Assembly: GCA_035578155.1 (NCBI GenBank) | Contig: JAPWDM010000001.1 | Span: forward strand, 13,367,543 to 13,431,542 | Source of the DNA: Brachynemurus nebulosus | Lineage: Eukaryota > Arthropoda > Insecta > Neuroptera > Myrmeleontidae | Reading direction: 5' to 3' | DNA: 64,000 nucleotides | Made by a program: the position numbers and the translations under genes | In this document: positions 63,776-64,000 of the stretch, one piece after another | How positions within the stretch are numbered: position 1 is the first letter of the stretch | Layout: the number at the start of each line of letters is the position of its first letter | Notes under the pieces: model-generated | Told to the model about the DNA's origin: nothing | The model's input: the letters and a program-made list of their open reading frames with translations, nothing else | Databases searched by the model: none

Positions 63776-64000
63776 ACAGGGCCGCATTTATGTTTGTAGA
63801 TGCTTCGGGGCACTTCGAATGTGGTGGCCCCTGAACACTTTCCATGTCGAGACCTCCGAGTACTTTTGTAGAGGCCCCCTTAGAAAATTTCCGAAATTTT
63901 TCAAACTTTTCCGAAAAATAGAGCATCCCTTATTCCTGAATTTTGAGATTTTAGTCGATTTTGTGGATGCCCCTATTGTGCGAAGGTCTCGGGACACGTG
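63776..64000 (+). mobile_element. Start of a hAT-like element, running off the window
   Basis: CAGGGCCGCATTTATGTTTG has the CAGGG start of hAT elements and of the MITE ends at 48419 and 30797. The following sequence carries repeated GGCCCC-type words (GGTGGCCCCTGA, GAGGCCCCCTTAG, GATGCCCCTATTG). The other end lies outside, so the target duplication cannot be checked. Confidence 0.5.

Overview
This is a very AT-rich eukaryotic window, most likely an intergenic or repeat-rich stretch of an insect nuclear genome, possibly hemipteran. The evidence is long (TA)n tracts, many TIR miniature transposons, fold-back elements, tRNA-derived SINE-like pieces, and transposase-like and THAP/SWIM-type protein fragments of kinds common in insects. 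I found no intact host gene, no rRNA or tRNA gene and no prokaryotic operon structure. Most open frames in the window are chance frames or translate microsatellites.

Layout. 0-9.8 kb: old retroelement-like fragments, a PIF/Harbinger-type MITE (2793-3277), a near-perfect 347 bp palindrome (3731-4077), SINE-like pieces and two copies of a diverged dispersed repeat. 10.0-11.8 kb: a decayed DNA transposon with inverted ends around a broken transposase-like gene. 12-20.5 kb: a TTAA-flanked element, a TA-flanked element with repeated CCGGGTC motifs, a GATGCA-rich TIR element, a 30 bp minisatellite and a TGTGTTA palindrome cluster. 21.95-25.98 kb: a TA-flanked element that has taken in a roughly 2.9 kb Helentron/DINE-like element, made of subterminal inverted repeats, a (TA)n tract and an array of about 120 bp units. 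27-30.5 kb: nothing recognised. 30.5-35.5 kb: two hAT/TIR MITEs, a 130 bp tandem block, an element with repeated ACTTGAGCCCA motifs and a TTCTGTAA-ended element. 36-44.5 kb: a further tandem block, an inverted pair of a 320 bp repeat, a two-exon transposase fragment (minus strand) and several MITEs. 45-48.6 kb: a coding-like fragment, a TA-flanked element with repeated GGGGCAAGTCCA motifs and a hAT MITE with a perfect 8 bp target duplication. 49-50.1 kb: a 160 bp tandem block running into (TA)n. 52.6-57.3 kb: two more TA-flanked elements, one holding a 713 bp fold-back repeat. 57.7-64 kb: hairpins, a perfect 10 bp minisatellite, a SWIM/YqaJ-type gene fragment facing a THAP-domain fragment, the second copy of the (TA)n plus 120 bp array element, and the start of a hAT-like element.

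The parts do not form a pathway. The coherent theme is transposon biology: nested insertions, at least eight TIR families with TA target duplications, and one element family that carries microsatellite and satellite arrays to new places. All calls were made by eye from the sequence; family names are inferences unless a diagnostic target duplication or motif is cited.
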